Of a stretch of 64,000 nucleotides of DNA, positions 41,905 to 50,958 are shown piece after piece. This DNA comes from Rhodoglobus sp. (GTDB lineage: Bacteria > Actinomycetota > Actinomycetes > Actinomycetales > Microbacteriaceae), in contig JAODLY010000050.1 of the NCBI GenBank assembly GCA_025464445.1, positions 1 to 64,000 of the forward strand, written 5' to 3'. The translations under genes and the position numbers were made by a program. Positions within the stretch are counted from its first letter, which is position 1; the number at the start of each line of letters is the position of its first letter. A model generated the notes under the pieces. That model had not been told where the DNA came from. It saw only the letters and a list, made by a program, of their open reading frames with translations, and made no database searches.

Positions 41905-42726
41905 TCAGGTCGCCGCGAGCCGGGCCTTCTCGGCCGCCACGTCATACGTCGCCGCCGGCCACTGCGGGTCGATCCGGCGCAGCGCGTCGAGCAGCAGTGA
42001 TTGCACCGCCCAGCGCGCGTACCATTTGCGGTCGGCGGGAACCACGAACCACGGGGCAAGCGGCGTGGAGGTGCGTTCCAGAGCGACCTGGTATGCGTCC
42101 ATGTACGCGGGCCAATGAGCGCGCTCGTCGACATCGCCCGGGTTGAACTTCCAGTTCTTGTCCGGGCGGTCGAGGCGCTCCTCGAGACGCGCCTTCTGCT
42201 CCTCATAGCTGATGTGCAGCATGACCTTGACGATGGCGGTGCCGTCGAGGGCGACCTCGCGCTCGAACTCGCTGATCAGGCCGTAACGCTGCTCGATCAC
42301 CTCAGGGGTCGAGAAGCCGTGCACGCGGTGGATGAGCACATCCTCGTAGTGGGACCTGTCGAAGACCCCGATGCGACCCGCAGGGGGAAGCTCCCGGCGC
42401 ACCCGCCAGAGGAAGTCGTGCCTCTTCTCCGCCTCGGTGGGCGCCTTGAACGCGTGCAGGGATACGCCCTGCGGGTCGACGGATCCGACGACATGACGGA
42501 TGACGCCGCCTTTGCCCGCGGTGTCCATCGCCTGCAGCACGAGGAGCACGCTGCGGGTGCCGCCCGCCGTCGAGTCCGCGTACAGGCGCTCCTGCAGCAT
42601 TCCGAGCTCGGTGACGTTGCTCTCCAGCTGCTTCTCGGCGGCCTTGCGGCTCTCGATGCCGGGAGTGGATGAGGTGTCGACCTTCGCGAGGTCGAATCCG
42701 GCAGCGACAGGGGTGAGCTGGTGCAT
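41905..42726 (-). CDS. Polyphosphate kinase 2 (PPK2 family)
   Basis: A 273-aa P-loop kinase that uses polyphosphate to phosphorylate nucleotides. Walker A is QAMDTAGKGGVIRH, the lid/Walker B region is GVFDRSHYEDVLIHRV, and KFNPGDVDERAHWPAYMDAYQ is the family's third motif. The ATG lies seven bases after TAGCGT. Its place among men genes is not functional in any obvious way. AMP or ADP preference cannot be judged by eye. Confidence 0.93.
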   Translation of the reverse strand: MHQLTPVAAGFDLAKVDTSSTPGIESRKAAEKQLESNVTELGMLQERLYADSTAGGTRSVLLVLQAMDTAGKGGVIRHVVGSVDPQGVSLHAFKAPTEAEKRHDFLWRVRRELPPAGRIGVFDRSHYEDVLIHRVHGFSTPEVIEQRYGLISEFEREVALDGTAIVKVMLHISYEEQKARLEERLDRPDKNWKFNPGDVDERAHWPAYMDAYQVALERTSTPLAPWFVVPADRKWYARWAVQSLLLDALRRIDPQWPAATYDVAAEKARLAAT

Positions 42727-42736
42727 AGTTGACACG

Positions 42737-44401
42737 CTACTCGCGCGGCAGGGGCACTTCCACGACCACGGGACCCGCGGATGCCGTGAGCGCCTGGTCG
42801 AGTTGGCCGCGGGTTTCGACGCGCACATAGTCCCAGCCGTACGCCCTCGCGAGCTGCTCGACGGACGCCTGCTGCGGGGTCAGCAGCACGCGGTCGAACG
42901 CCGGCCCGCCCTGTTGCCCCACCTCGAGACCGTCAAAGATCGTGCCACCTTTGTCGTTGCCGACGATCACCTGGATGCGCGGCCGCTCCTCCCCGGCACC
43001 GAATAGCAGCGCGCCCACATCGTGCAGGAACGCGAGGTCCCCGAGGAGCACGCGGGTGGTGCCGCGCGTACCGTTGGACTGGCTGGCGAGCGCGAAGCCC
43101 AGCCCAGTGGCGATCGTGCCGTCGATGCCGGCGAGCCCGCGATTCGCGTGCACCGCGATCTTCTTGCCCGTGACGAAACGGTCGGCCTCCCGGATCAGCC
43201 GGGATGCCCCCAGCACGAGCCGGTCGTGCGGCCAGGTGGCACGCCAGGCGGCCTCCACGAGGGCGCGGCGGGTGACGGGAGCGCGTACGGCGGCGAGCTC
43301 GGCTTTGGCGTGCTCCCCGGCGGGAGCCGCGACATCCGGAGCAGTTTCCTCGGGCTCGATAAGCGCGCGGGATGCCGCGACCCAGCGCCCAACCCATGAC
43401 CGTTCCTCGGGCTCGCCCACGACGCGCACGTCATCAGCGAACACGGTGACGCTGTGCCCGGGGTTGTAGTCGTCGGCGGACCGGCCGCGCACCACCACCG
43501 TCTCGACGCCGGGGCGTTGGATGAGCGCTGGCACCTCGCGACTGAGCGTCGGGTGCCCGAACACGATCACGCGGGAAACCCGGTCACCGAAGTTTGCCGT
43601 CCCCAGCAGTTGCCGGTAGGCGACCACGAGATTGGGGCCGAAATGGGCGCCGCTGGCAACCTCGGCGAGCAGGGGTGCCCCGAGTTCGCGGGCGACCTCC
43701 TCGGCGCGCTCACCCGAGCCGGTGCCCGCGACGACGATCGTGCCCGGGGCCGGCCGCAGGTCGAGCCTGTCGAGACCTCCCGACGTGTCGCTGGCGGGTG
43801 AGATCTCGACAAGCTCGATCGGCGGGGCCAGCTCGATCGGCGCATACGAGAACGGCGAGGAAAGCGGCTCCGCGAAGGACAGGTTGAGGTGCACGGGGCC
43901 AGATGCTGCGGCGAAGGCATCGCGCGCGAGTTGCGCCGCGGCATCCGCTTCGCCCGGCTCACCGCTGGGCGGGCCCACGTCCCAGGTGCGTTGCACGGCT
44001 GAACCGAAGATGCCGGGCTGCTCGGTCGTCTGGTTGGACCCCACCCCGCGCAGCGCCTCCGGGCGGTCGGCGCTGACCACGATTATCGGCACTCCCGAGT
44101 GGTGCGCCTCGAGCACTGCCGGGTGCAGGTTGGCGACGGCTGTGCCCGAGGTGGTGATCACGAGCACGGGCATGCCCGTCTCGACGGCGAGGCCGAGCGC
44201 GAGGAATCCGCCGACCCGCTCGTCGATGCGCACACGCAGCCGCAGCAGCCCGAGCCTGTCGAATTCGGCAGCGACGAGGGCGAGGGCCTGCGAGCGCGAT
44301 CCCGGGCTGAGTACGACATCGCGCACGCCGAGGCGCACGAATTCGTCGAGCAGGGCTATCGAGAACGCCGTCGCCGGCGACTCAGTCCTTGGGGGGGTCA
44401 T
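42737..44401 (-). CDS. menD: SEPHCHC synthase, thiamine diphosphate dependent
   Basis: A 554-aa enzyme that joins isochorismate and 2-oxoglutarate-derived succinic semialdehyde. Signatures: [59 protein letters not shown], and the C-terminal cofactor region [16 protein letters not shown] ... [17 protein letters not shown]. The ATG at 44401 lies inside the end of the PLDc_N gene (20-bp overlap), and ends 11 bases before ppk2. All conserved parts are present. Confidence 0.94.
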   Translation of the reverse strand: MTPPRTESPATAFSIALLDEFVRLGVRDVVLSPGSRSQALALVAAEFDRLGLLRLRVRIDERVGGFLALGLAVETGMPVLVITTSGTAVANLHPAVLEAHHSGVPIIVVSADRPEALRGVGSNQTTEQPGIFGSAVQRTWDVGPPSGEPGEADAAAQLARDAFAAASGPVHLNLSFAEPLSSPFSYAPIELAPPIELVEISPASDTSGGLDRLDLRPAPGTIVVAGTGSGERAEEVARELGAPLLAEVASGAHFGPNLVVAYRQLLGTANFGDRVSRVIVFGHPTLSREVPALIQRPGVETVVVRGRSADDYNPGHSVTVFADDVRVVGEPEERSWVGRWVAASRALIEPEETAPDVAAPAGEHAKAELAAVRAPVTRRALVEAAWRATWPHDRLVLGASRLIREADRFVTGKKIAVHANRGLAGIDGTIATGLGFALASQSNGTRGTTRVLLGDLAFLHDVGALLFGAGEERPRIQVIVGNDKGGTIFDGLEVGQQGGPAFDRVLLTPQQASVEQLARAYGWDYVRVETRGQLDQALTASAGPVVVEVPLPRE

Positions 44402-44714
44402 CGTCGAGATCGGCGAGTTCCTGCTCGAGGCGGCGGATGCGTTCGTCCTGTTCCTCGTCCCGACGAAGGTTGCGCAGGAATGCCGGGTCGTCATCAGGTG
44501 CGACGGTGCGGCGGTCGGGCAGCCCGTTGCGGCGCTCCCGGCCCGCGAGGAACCAGAGGATCGCGCCGATCACCGGAAGCACAACGATGACAAGCACCCA
44601 CAGCGGCCGGTTGAGCGCGCGGATGCGGCGCTGGTCGATCAACATGACGTCGACAATCGCGAACACGTCGAAGGCCAGCACCAGGAAGGCCAGAACGACG
44701 TAAAACCGTGCCAT
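44382..44714 (-). CDS. PLDc_N-domain membrane protein
   Basis: A 110-aa protein with two hydrophobic helices ([21 protein letters not shown] and [21 protein letters not shown]) typical of the N-terminal domain of cardiolipin synthases, here without a catalytic domain. The tail is acidic and helical ([20 protein letters not shown]). Starts six bases after TAGAAT. Such genes commonly sit in actinobacterial men clusters. Role unknown. Confidence 0.8.
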   Translation of the reverse strand: MARFYVVLAFLVLAFDVFAIVDVMLIDQRRIRALNRPLWVLVIVVLPVIGAILWFLAGRERRNGLPDRRTVAPDDDPAFLRNLRRDEEQDERIRRLEQELADLDDDPPKD

Positions 44715-44768
44715 GGCGCAATTCTAGGCTCGCATCCTGCTCACCGGCTGCGTGCATACACTGGCAGG

Positions 44769-45029
44769 GTGAAACCCTGGGTGCAGTACAGCCTCGTGCG
44801 GCTTGCCACGTTCGCAATAGTGCTCGTCGTGCTCGGCTTCGTGGCGACCCCGCAGGGCGTTCCGCTTTGGGTGTCCGCCGTCGTCGCGGCCATCATCGGC
44901 TGGTGCGTGGCCTACATCTTTTTCGGAAAACTCCGGGATGCCGTCGCGCGCGATCTCGCCGAACGCCGAGCAGCACCCTCGACCTCGAAAGACGCCGACG
45001 CTGAAGCCGAAGACGTCGAAGCGGGCTAG
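44769..45029 (+). CDS. DUF4229-like small membrane protein
   Basis: An 86-aa protein with two spans (VRLATFAIVLVVLGFVATP and WVSAVVAAIIGWCVAYIFF), then a basic helix and an acidic tail. It fits the DUF4229 family, which lies beside menA in many Actinobacteria. The GTG follows TACACT by six bases. Function unknown, perhaps linked to the membrane steps of menaquinone synthesis. Confidence 0.75.
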   Translation: MKPWVQYSLVRLATFAIVLVVLGFVATPQGVPLWVSAVVAAIIGWCVAYIFFGKLRDAVARDLAERRAAPSTSKDADAEAEDVEAG

Positions 45030-45035
45030 TTTCGG

Positions 45036-46046
45036 CTAGAAGGCGACGGCCCAGCCGAGGCCGATGCCGAACACGAGGGCGGTGAGGGCAGTCAACCGCA
45101 GCGCCACGATCAGCTCTGGAGCGGTCTTCGCCGACAGGGTGATGCCCGCCGCGGGAATCGCCGCGAGTAGGGCGAAATAGACGAGGTAGGCGTTCGCGTA
45201 GAACACCACGAAGAACCCGAGGATCACGAACGGCAGCAGCACGAGCACGGTGAAGATGATGCGGGATGCCCGCTCGCCGATCCGCACGGCGAGCGTGCGC
45301 TTGCCGGCCAGTTTGTCCTGCGCGATGTCGCGGATGTTGTTCACCATGAGCACCGCGCAGGCGAAGAGCCCCGCGGCCGCGCCGCCCAGCCAGCTCTCGA
45401 GGGTGACGGTGCCTGCGAGCACGAACGTCGTGCCCGCCGTCGCGACGATGCCGAAGAAGACGAACACGAACAGCTCGCCGAGGCCCGCGTACCCGTACGG
45501 CCGCTTGCCCCCCGTGTAGAACCAGGCGGCGAGAATCGCCGCCGCGCCGACGGCGATGAGCCACCAGACCTGGGTGCGGTAGACGATCACGAGGCCGGCC
45601 AGCGCCGACAGGGCGAAGAACGCGAGCGCCACGATGAGCACCGTGCGCGGCTTCGCCGCCCCCGAAGCGGTGAGCCGCCGCGGCCCGACCCTGTGCCTGT
45701 CGGTGCCGCGCACGCCGTCGGAGAAGTCGTTGGCGAAATTCACACCCACCTGCAGCGAGAGCGCGACGGCCAGGCACAACAGGGTGCGGAGCCAGTGCCA
45801 GCCCGGTCCGCCTTCGTCGTGGGTGAGCACGTATGCCGCGGCCGTGCCGATCGCAACCGGGGCGATCGCCAACGGCAGGGTCTGCAGTCGGGCGCCCGCG
45901 ACCCAGTCGCCGAAGGTCGCCTTGTGCACGGGGGCCACACCGGGCGGCCGACCCCCTGGCCGACCGCTCCTGCTGTTCTTGCCCTGTGTCTTCTTGGGCG
46001 CGGGAACGCTCGCGGGATTGATGCGCTGCTGTCTCGGTGTAGCCAC
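45036..46046 (-). CDS. menA: 1,4-dihydroxy-2-naphthoate polyprenyltransferase
   Basis: A 336-aa UbiA-type membrane enzyme with about eight spans that attaches the isoprenoid chain to DHNA. The first Asp-rich motif is NFANDFSDGVRGTD and the second is NNIRDIAQDKLAGKRTLAVRIG. The N-terminal 40 residues are basic and unstructured. GTG start six bases after TAGACT. It lies next to menE and opposite DUF4229. Confidence 0.94.
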   Translation of the reverse strand: MATPRQQRINPASVPAPKKTQGKNSRSGRPGGRPPGVAPVHKATFGDWVAGARLQTLPLAIAPVAIGTAAAYVLTHDEGGPGWHWLRTLLCLAVALSLQVGVNFANDFSDGVRGTDRHRVGPRRLTASGAAKPRTVLIVALAFFALSALAGLVIVYRTQVWWLIAVGAAAILAAWFYTGGKRPYGYAGLGELFVFVFFGIVATAGTTFVLAGTVTLESWLGGAAAGLFACAVLMVNNIRDIAQDKLAGKRTLAVRIGERASRIIFTVLVLLPFVILGFFVVFYANAYLVYFALLAAIPAAGITLSAKTAPELIVALRLTALTALVFGIGLGWAVAF

Positions 46047-46055
46047 GGAAGGAGT

Positions 46056-47171
46056 CTACTGAGCCGCGAGTGACGCAATGCCGAGTCGGTCCGGCTTGCC
46101 AGAAGCCAGCATCGGGATCGCGTCGACGACGAGGATGCGCTGCGGTGCGGCCTCGCGCCCGAGCGCTTCGCCCACGGCGGCCCGCACGACGTCGAGGGGC
46201 AGGTCCAGCACGCTCACCACGACGGGGACCTGGCCCCACTCGGCGCTCGGCGCGGCCACGACGACCGCCGCCTGCATCCCTGGCAACGAGCGCACCACGA
46301 GCTCGACCTCGGCGAGGGACACCTTGATGCCGCCGGAGACGATCACGTCGTCTACCCGGCCGATGATGGCGAGCACTCCGTTTTGCAGCTCGCCCGTGTC
46401 GTCAGTGCGGTACCAGCGGCGACCGTCTCGCTCGACGAATGCTGCGGCGGTGCGCCCCGGGTCGCCGAGGTAGCCCTCCGCGAGCACGGCGCCGGCAAGC
46501 TCCACGCGGCCCTCGACGATCTCGACGACGGTGTTGCCGATCGGCACACCGTCGTAGACGCAACCACCGGCGGTTTCGCTCGACCCGTAGGTGCGCGTGA
46601 TGTTGAGGCCGAGTTCGAGCGCGCGAGCGATGAGCCCGGCCGGCGTGGCCTGTCCGCCGACGAGGATGCGGTCGAACCTGCGCAGCACGTCAGTCGCCGC
46701 TTCGTCGTCCATGAGCCTGGCCAGCTGCACGGGTACGAGGGACGTGTAGCGCACCGGGTGGTGCATGACGCCAGCCGCCGTGATGAAGTGGCCCGTCTCG
46801 AACCTGCCACCGATGCCGTTCATGACCACAGGGACAGTCGCGGCGGCGAGCGAGCGTACGAGCACGTTGAGCCCAGCGATGTAGGTCAGCGGCAACGCGA
46901 GCAGCCACTGGCCGGGGCCCCCGAGAGCCGATTCGGATGCCGCGGCGCTCGCCAGCAGCGCGTCGGCGCTGAGCTCGACGCGCTTGGGGCGCCCCGTCGA
47001 GCCACTCGTCTCGACCACAACGGCAACCCGTTTCGCGACCACGGACGGCAGCCCCTCCGCCACCCCGGCATGCGGAAGAATCGCCGGTCCGTCGCCGGCA
47101 AGCGCGGTGGCGAGTGATCGCTCGACAGCGTGGCTGTCGCCGGCTGGCACCACCACGAGCGGCCTGGTCAC
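46056..47171 (-). CDS. menE: o-Succinylbenzoate-CoA ligase
   Basis: A 371-aa member of the AMP-forming acyl-CoA ligase family that activates o-succinylbenzoate. It is short for the family, as is common in actinobacterial MenE. The P-loop is VVVETSGSTGRPKRVEL, with ITRTYGSSETAGGCVYDGVP and YRTDDTGELQNGVLAIIGR later, and the final Lys in LASGKPDRL. The GTG at 47171 is one base from the menB stop; the open frame further upstream is a menB shadow. Confidence 0.9.
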   Translation of the reverse strand: MTRPLVVVPAGDSHAVERSLATALAGDGPAILPHAGVAEGLPSVVAKRVAVVVETSGSTGRPKRVELSADALLASAAASESALGGPGQWLLALPLTYIAGLNVLVRSLAAATVPVVMNGIGGRFETGHFITAAGVMHHPVRYTSLVPVQLARLMDDEAATDVLRRFDRILVGGQATPAGLIARALELGLNITRTYGSSETAGGCVYDGVPIGNTVVEIVEGRVELAGAVLAEGYLGDPGRTAAAFVERDGRRWYRTDDTGELQNGVLAIIGRVDDVIVSGGIKVSLAEVELVVRSLPGMQAAVVVAAPSAEWGQVPVVVSVLDLPLDVVRAAVGEALGREAAPQRILVVDAIPMLASGKPDRLGIASLAAQ

Positions 47172-47172
47172 C

Positions 47173-48084
47173 TCAGAACTGCCAGGGGTACGGCGCCCAG
47201 TCCGGCTTGCGCTTCTCGAGGAAGGCGTCCCGGCCCTCCACAGCCTCATCGGTGCCGTAGGCGAGCCGCGTGGCCTCGCCCGCGAAAACCTGCTGGCCCA
47301 CGAGCCCGTCGTCGACCGCGTTGAACGCGAACTTGAGCATGCGGATGGCGGTCGGCGACTTGCCGAGGATCTCGTTCGCCCACTCGTAGGCGACCTTCTC
47401 GAGGTCCTCGTGGGGAACCGCAGCGTTGATCGCGCCCGCCTCGAGGGCGCGGGCCGCGTCGTATTCGCGCGCGAGGAAGAAGACCTCACGTGCGAACTTC
47501 TGGCCGACCTGGCGCGCGAAGTATGCGCTGCCATAGCCGGCGTCGAATGAGCCGACATCGGCATCCGTCTGCTTGAAGCGGGCGTGCTCGGCCGAGGCGA
47601 TAGACAGGTCGCACACGACATGCAGCGAGTGGCCGCCGCCGGCAGCCCAACCCGGGATGACCGCGATGACGACCTTGGGCATGAAGCGGATGAGGCGCTG
47701 CACCTCGAGGATGTGCAGCCTCCCGGCGCCCGAGCGGGTCGAGCCTGCCGAGACCGCTCCCTCGTGATACTCATACCCGTCGCGCCCGCGGATGCGCTGG
47801 TCGCCGCCGGAGCAGAAGGCCCAGCCGCCATCCTTCTCGCTCGGCCCGTTGCCGGTGAGCAGCACGACGCCGATCTTCGGGTTCTGGCGCGCGTCATCCA
47901 ACGCCCGGTACAACTCGTCGACGGTGTGCGGACGGAACGCGTTGCGCACCTCAGGGCGATCGAAGGCGATGCGCGCGACGCCCCCCGTGACGTCCTGGTG
48001 GTAGGTCACATCCGTCAGCGACCCGAAGCCGTCGACCTCATGCCAGAGGTCAGGGTCGAAGAGCTCGGAGATCGCCTTGGCCAT
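47173..48084 (-). CDS. menB: 1,4-Dihydroxy-2-naphthoyl-CoA synthase
   Basis: A 303-aa crotonase-fold enzyme that closes the naphthalene ring. Typical stretches are FCSGGDQRIRGRDGYEY, IPGWAAGGGHSLHVVCDLSIAS and DADVGSFDAGYGSAYFARQVG; the Asp in SFDAGYG marks the type that does not need bicarbonate. The ATG lies six bases after TAGGCT. It runs into menE with one base between. Confidence 0.95.
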   Translation of the reverse strand: MAKAISELFDPDLWHEVDGFGSLTDVTYHQDVTGGVARIAFDRPEVRNAFRPHTVDELYRALDDARQNPKIGVVLLTGNGPSEKDGGWAFCSGGDQRIRGRDGYEYHEGAVSAGSTRSGAGRLHILEVQRLIRFMPKVVIAVIPGWAAGGGHSLHVVCDLSIASAEHARFKQTDADVGSFDAGYGSAYFARQVGQKFAREVFFLAREYDAARALEAGAINAAVPHEDLEKVAYEWANEILGKSPTAIRMLKFAFNAVDDGLVGQQVFAGEATRLAYGTDEAVEGRDAFLEKRKPDWAPYPWQF

Positions 48085-48105
48085 GGCCTCAGCCTACGAC
48101 CACGG

Positions 48106-48495
48106 TCATCCGGTCTGGAGGCCACCGACGAAGCGCAGCACGACGAGCAGCACGAGCGGATCCGCCACAACGCCCACGATGACGGCGATAACGCCCCAAC
48201 GCCGACCCCAGCCGAGGATCACGGCGAGCACTCCCCCGATCACGGCCAGCACCGAGAGGCCGATCGCGCCATACGCGACGACCGTGGCCAGCCGGTAGTC
48301 GCCGGCCGTCGCCATCACCACACCGGCGGCGAGGGCAGCCGCGGTGAGCACGGCGAAGGCCAGTGCCAGGACGCCGAGCAGCGCAGTGCCGGTGCGCTCC
48401 AGTGGCTCCGGCTCCTCCTCGGCGGGCTCGTCTTCGCCTTCGATGAACATCGGCACGACCTTGATCCCCAGCTCGGGATCATGCCGCTCGATTGT
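48106..48495 (-). CDS. Small membrane protein of unknown function, 129 aa
   Basis: The GTG at 48495 is preferred over an ATG 15 bases earlier because TATGGT lies seven bases upstream, as in other leaderless genes here. An acidic start (ERHDPELGIKVVPMFIEGED) precedes three or four spans (LLGVLALAFAVLTAAALAAG, VAYGAIGLSVLAVIGGVLAV, VIAVIVGVVADPLVLLVVLR). No family recognised. It sits between menB and menC, facing away from menC. Confidence 0.65.
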   Translation of the reverse strand, partial: TIERHDPELGIKVVPMFIEGEDEPAEEEPEPLERTGTALLGVLALAFAVLTAAALAAGVVMATAGDYRLATVVAYGAIGLSVLAVIGGVLAVILGWGRRWGVIAVIVGVVADPLVLLVVLRFVGGLQTG

Positions 48496-48540
48496 CACGA
48501 AAATCACCATAGCCGACTGGCCGGTTGCCAGACTGGAGCC

Positions 48541-49530
48541 ATGCTCCCCCCGATCGACGACCTGCTCGGCTCCGCGCGGGTCGTGTCCCTTCCACTCGTT
48601 ACGCGGTTCCGCGGGGTCGAGGTGCGGGAGGCGCTCCTCATCGAGGGGCCCGGCGGGTGGACGGAGTTCTCGCCGGTCACGGAATACGACGACCGCGAGG
48701 CATCCGCCTGGCTGGCTGCCGCCATCGACTTCGGCTGGAGCGCCACCCCCGCGCCGTTCCGGGAGACCGTCCGCGTGAACGCGACGCTTCCGGCGGTGGC
48801 TCCCGGCGCGGTCGCGGATGTGCTCGCCCGGTTCCCCGGCTGTCGCACGGTCAAGGTCAAGGTCGCAGAGCCGGGGCAGACGCTGCGGGATGACACGGCT
48901 CGCGTCGCGGCGGTGCGCGCTCACCTCGGCGCGGAGGGCCGCATCCGGGTCGACGCCAACGGCGGATGGAATGTGGACGAAGCCGAGCACGCGATCCACG
49001 CGCTCGCCGAGTTCGACATCGAATACGTGGAGCAGCCCTGTTCCACAGTCGAGGAGTTGGCCGAGTTGCGCTCCCGGGTGAAGTACATGGGCATCCCGAT
49101 TGCCGCCGACGAGAGCGTGCGCAAGGCCGAGGATCCGCTGGCCGTCGCGCGGGCTGGCGCTGCCGACATCCTCGTGATCAAGGCACAACCGCTCGGGGGC
49201 ATCGCGGCAGCCTTGCGGATCGTCGCGGATGCCGGGCTGCCAGTCGTCGTCTCGAGCGCCCTGGACACCTCGGTCGGCATCTCGATGGGACTACATCTGG
49301 CCGCCGCCATTCCCACGCTCGAGTTCGACTGCGGCCTCGGGACTGCCGCACTTCTCGCGGCCGATGTGACCGATGAACCACTCATTCCGACCGACGGCCG
49401 GCTCGAGGTGCGCCGGGTCGTGCCGACGGAGCACCTGCTCAACGCGCACGCCGCGACCGCCGAGCGCACCGCCTGGTGGCTGGAGCGACTGCGCCGCTGC
49501 TACGCCGTACTCGCCTCCGCCGCTGGTTGA
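48541..49530 (+). CDS. menC: o-Succinylbenzoate synthase
   Basis: A 329-aa enolase-superfamily enzyme that dehydrates SHCHC. Catalytic residues are visible: the KxK pair in CRTVKVKVAEPG, metal ligands in RIRVDANGGW, EYVEQPC and IAADESV, and the second Lys in VIKAQPLGG. The ATG follows CAGACT by six bases. Its last codons (GCT GGT TGA) lie inside the first copy of the GIY-YIG-linked repeat, which therefore supplies the stop. Confidence 0.92.
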   Translation: MLPPIDDLLGSARVVSLPLVTRFRGVEVREALLIEGPGGWTEFSPVTEYDDREASAWLAAAIDFGWSATPAPFRETVRVNATLPAVAPGAVADVLARFPGCRTVKVKVAEPGQTLRDDTARVAAVRAHLGAEGRIRVDANGGWNVDEAEHAIHALAEFDIEYVEQPCSTVEELAELRSRVKYMGIPIAADESVRKAEDPLAVARAGAADILVIKAQPLGGIAAALRIVADAGLPVVVSSALDTSVGISMGLHLAAAIPTLEFDCGLGTAALLAADVTDEPLIPTDGRLEVRRVVPTEHLLNAHAATAERTAWWLERLRRCYAVLASAAG

Positions 49531-49554
49531 GTAGCGCGCAGCGCGTATCGAAAC
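49521..49554 (-). repeat. 34-bp repeat, copy 1 (inverted relative to copies 2 and 3)
   Basis: On the minus strand it reads GTTTCGATACGCGCTGCGCG then CTACTCAACCAGCG. It differs from copy 2 (49916-49950) by one inserted base. It covers the menC stop codon. The core TACGCGCTGCGCGCTA is close to self-complementary. Confidence 0.85.
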
Positions 49555-49632
49555 CACACCCCGAGGTCGAAGTCGTCCACAGATCTGTCCGGCGCCCATC
49601 TGCGCCCTGGTGAGGTGCGCCATCCTCCTGCC

Positions 49633-49932
49633 ATGGCGTTCGTCTACATACTGCAATGCGCTGACGGCTCCTATTACGTCGGCAGCACCCGGAATCTCGA
49701 AAACCGGATCTGGCAGCACTCGACGGGCGCGGGCGCGGTTTACACGAGTACCCGGCTTCCGATCGAGTTGGTCTTCGCACAGGAATACGACCGCGTCGAC
49801 GAGGCGTACGCGCGCGAGAAACAGATCCAGGGATGGTCCCGGAAGAAGCGCGAGGCACTCATTTCAGGGGCGTACGACGAGTTGCCGCGCTTGAGCAGGA
49901 AGACCTTCGGACGGGGTTTCGATACGCGCTGA
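49633..49932 (+). CDS. GIY-YIG family nuclease, small single-domain
   Basis: A 99-aa YhbQ-like protein. The GIY-YIG motif is present as VYI (4-6) and YVG (15-17), followed by Arg25 in NLENRIWQH and the catalytic-type Glu62 in YAREKQIQGWSRKKREALI, so the nuclease centre is intact. The ATG lies six bases after CATCCT. The last residues (GFDTR) and the TGA stop come from repeat copy 2, and menC on the other side ends inside copy 1. DNA cleavage is inferred from the family. The gene with its flanking repeats looks like one unit dropped between menC and ccsB. Confidence 0.85.
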   Translation: MAFVYILQCADGSYYVGSTRNLENRIWQHSTGAGAVYTSTRLPIELVFAQEYDRVDEAYAREKQIQGWSRKKREALISGAYDELPRLSRKTFGRGFDTR

Positions 49933-49983
49933 CGCGCTACTCAACCAGCGGGGTTTACGCGCTGACGCGCTACTCAACCAGCG
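49916..49983 (+). repeat. Two direct copies of the GIY-YIG-linked repeat (copies 2 and 3)
   Basis: Copy 2, 49916-49950, is GTTTCGATACGCGCTGACGC then GCTACTCAACCAGCG. Copy 3, 49952-49983, is the same but lacks CGAT after GTTT. Both face opposite to copy 1. Copy 2 contains the GIY-YIG stop; copy 3 ends at the base before the ccsB stop codon. Confidence 0.85.
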
Positions 49984-50949
49984 TTACAGGCCCGAGTAGG
50001 CGTGCAGTCCCTTGAAGAAGAGGTTGACGATGGTGAAGTTGAAGACGACAGCGCCGAAGCCGATAATCGCGAGCGTCGCCGAACGGGAGCCGCGCCATCC
50101 GCGGGTGGCCCTTGCGTGGATGTAGCCCGCGAAGATCGTCCAGATGATGAATGTCCAGACCTCCTTCGTGTCCCAGCCCCAGTAGCGGCCCCAGGCGTGC
50201 TCCGCCCAGATGGCGCCCGCGATGAGGGTGAACGTCCAGAACACGAAGCCGACGACTATCACGCGGTAGGCGAGGTTTTCGAGTTTGTCCGCGGTCGGCA
50301 GCGTGTCGAGAAAACCCAGTCGCGTCGCTTTGCCCACGGCGCGGCGACCCTGCAACAGCTGCACGACGGAGAGCGCGGCCCCGAGCGCGAAGAAGCCGGT
50401 GCCGAGGGATGCGACGAAAACGTGGATGACGAGCCACGCCGACTGCAGCGCGGGCGGCAGCGGCACGACGTCTACGTAGAAGTTCGTCGAGGCGATACCG
50501 AGGGCGAGCAGCACGAAACCGGAAACGAAGGCGCCGAGAAAGCGCAGGTCCTGCCAGACCTGCACGGCGATGAAGACGCCGATGATTATCGCGGTGGCGG
50601 TGAGGGTGAACTCGAACATGTTTGCCCACGGCACGCGGCCGGCGGCCACTCCCCGCAGCACGGCTCCTACGACGTGCAGCACCCAGGCGACGATGGTGAG
50701 CGCGAACGCCGCCCGCAGGTAGCGGGGGCCTTTCGGCTGGGCCGCGGCGGGGGCATCCGTCGACAATCTCTCGAGCAGGGCGGTGGACCCGCGCTTCGCG
50801 GTTGCGGCACCCACCGCCACCTCGAGGCGCACCGGTGCCGGCGCCGACCGACGTGCGAGGTCGAGCGTGAACATGATGAACGCGATCGCGTAGATCGCCA
50901 TCGCGGAGTAGATCGCCAGCAGGGAGTACGACGCGAGGGTGTCAGTCAC
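49984..50949 (-). CDS. ccsB: Cytochrome c biogenesis protein CcsB (ResC type)
   Basis: A 321-aa membrane protein of the haem-handling family with about eight spans. The WWD-type stretch GRYWGWDTKEVWTFIIWTIFAGYIHARATRGWRG is unmistakable, and conserved His residues lie in AWVLHVVGAVLR and LVIHVFVASLGTG. With ResB it carries haem across the membrane and attaches it to apocytochrome c. GTG start six bases after TAGGGT. Fourth gene of the tlpA-ccdA-resB-ccsB block. Confidence 0.94.
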   Translation of the reverse strand: MTDTLASYSLLAIYSAMAIYAIAFIMFTLDLARRSAPAPVRLEVAVGAATAKRGSTALLERLSTDAPAAAQPKGPRYLRAAFALTIVAWVLHVVGAVLRGVAAGRVPWANMFEFTLTATAIIIGVFIAVQVWQDLRFLGAFVSGFVLLALGIASTNFYVDVVPLPPALQSAWLVIHVFVASLGTGFFALGAALSVVQLLQGRRAVGKATRLGFLDTLPTADKLENLAYRVIVVGFVFWTFTLIAGAIWAEHAWGRYWGWDTKEVWTFIIWTIFAGYIHARATRGWRGSRSATLAIIGFGAVVFNFTIVNLFFKGLHAYSGL

Positions 50950-50958
50950 GTTCTCACC

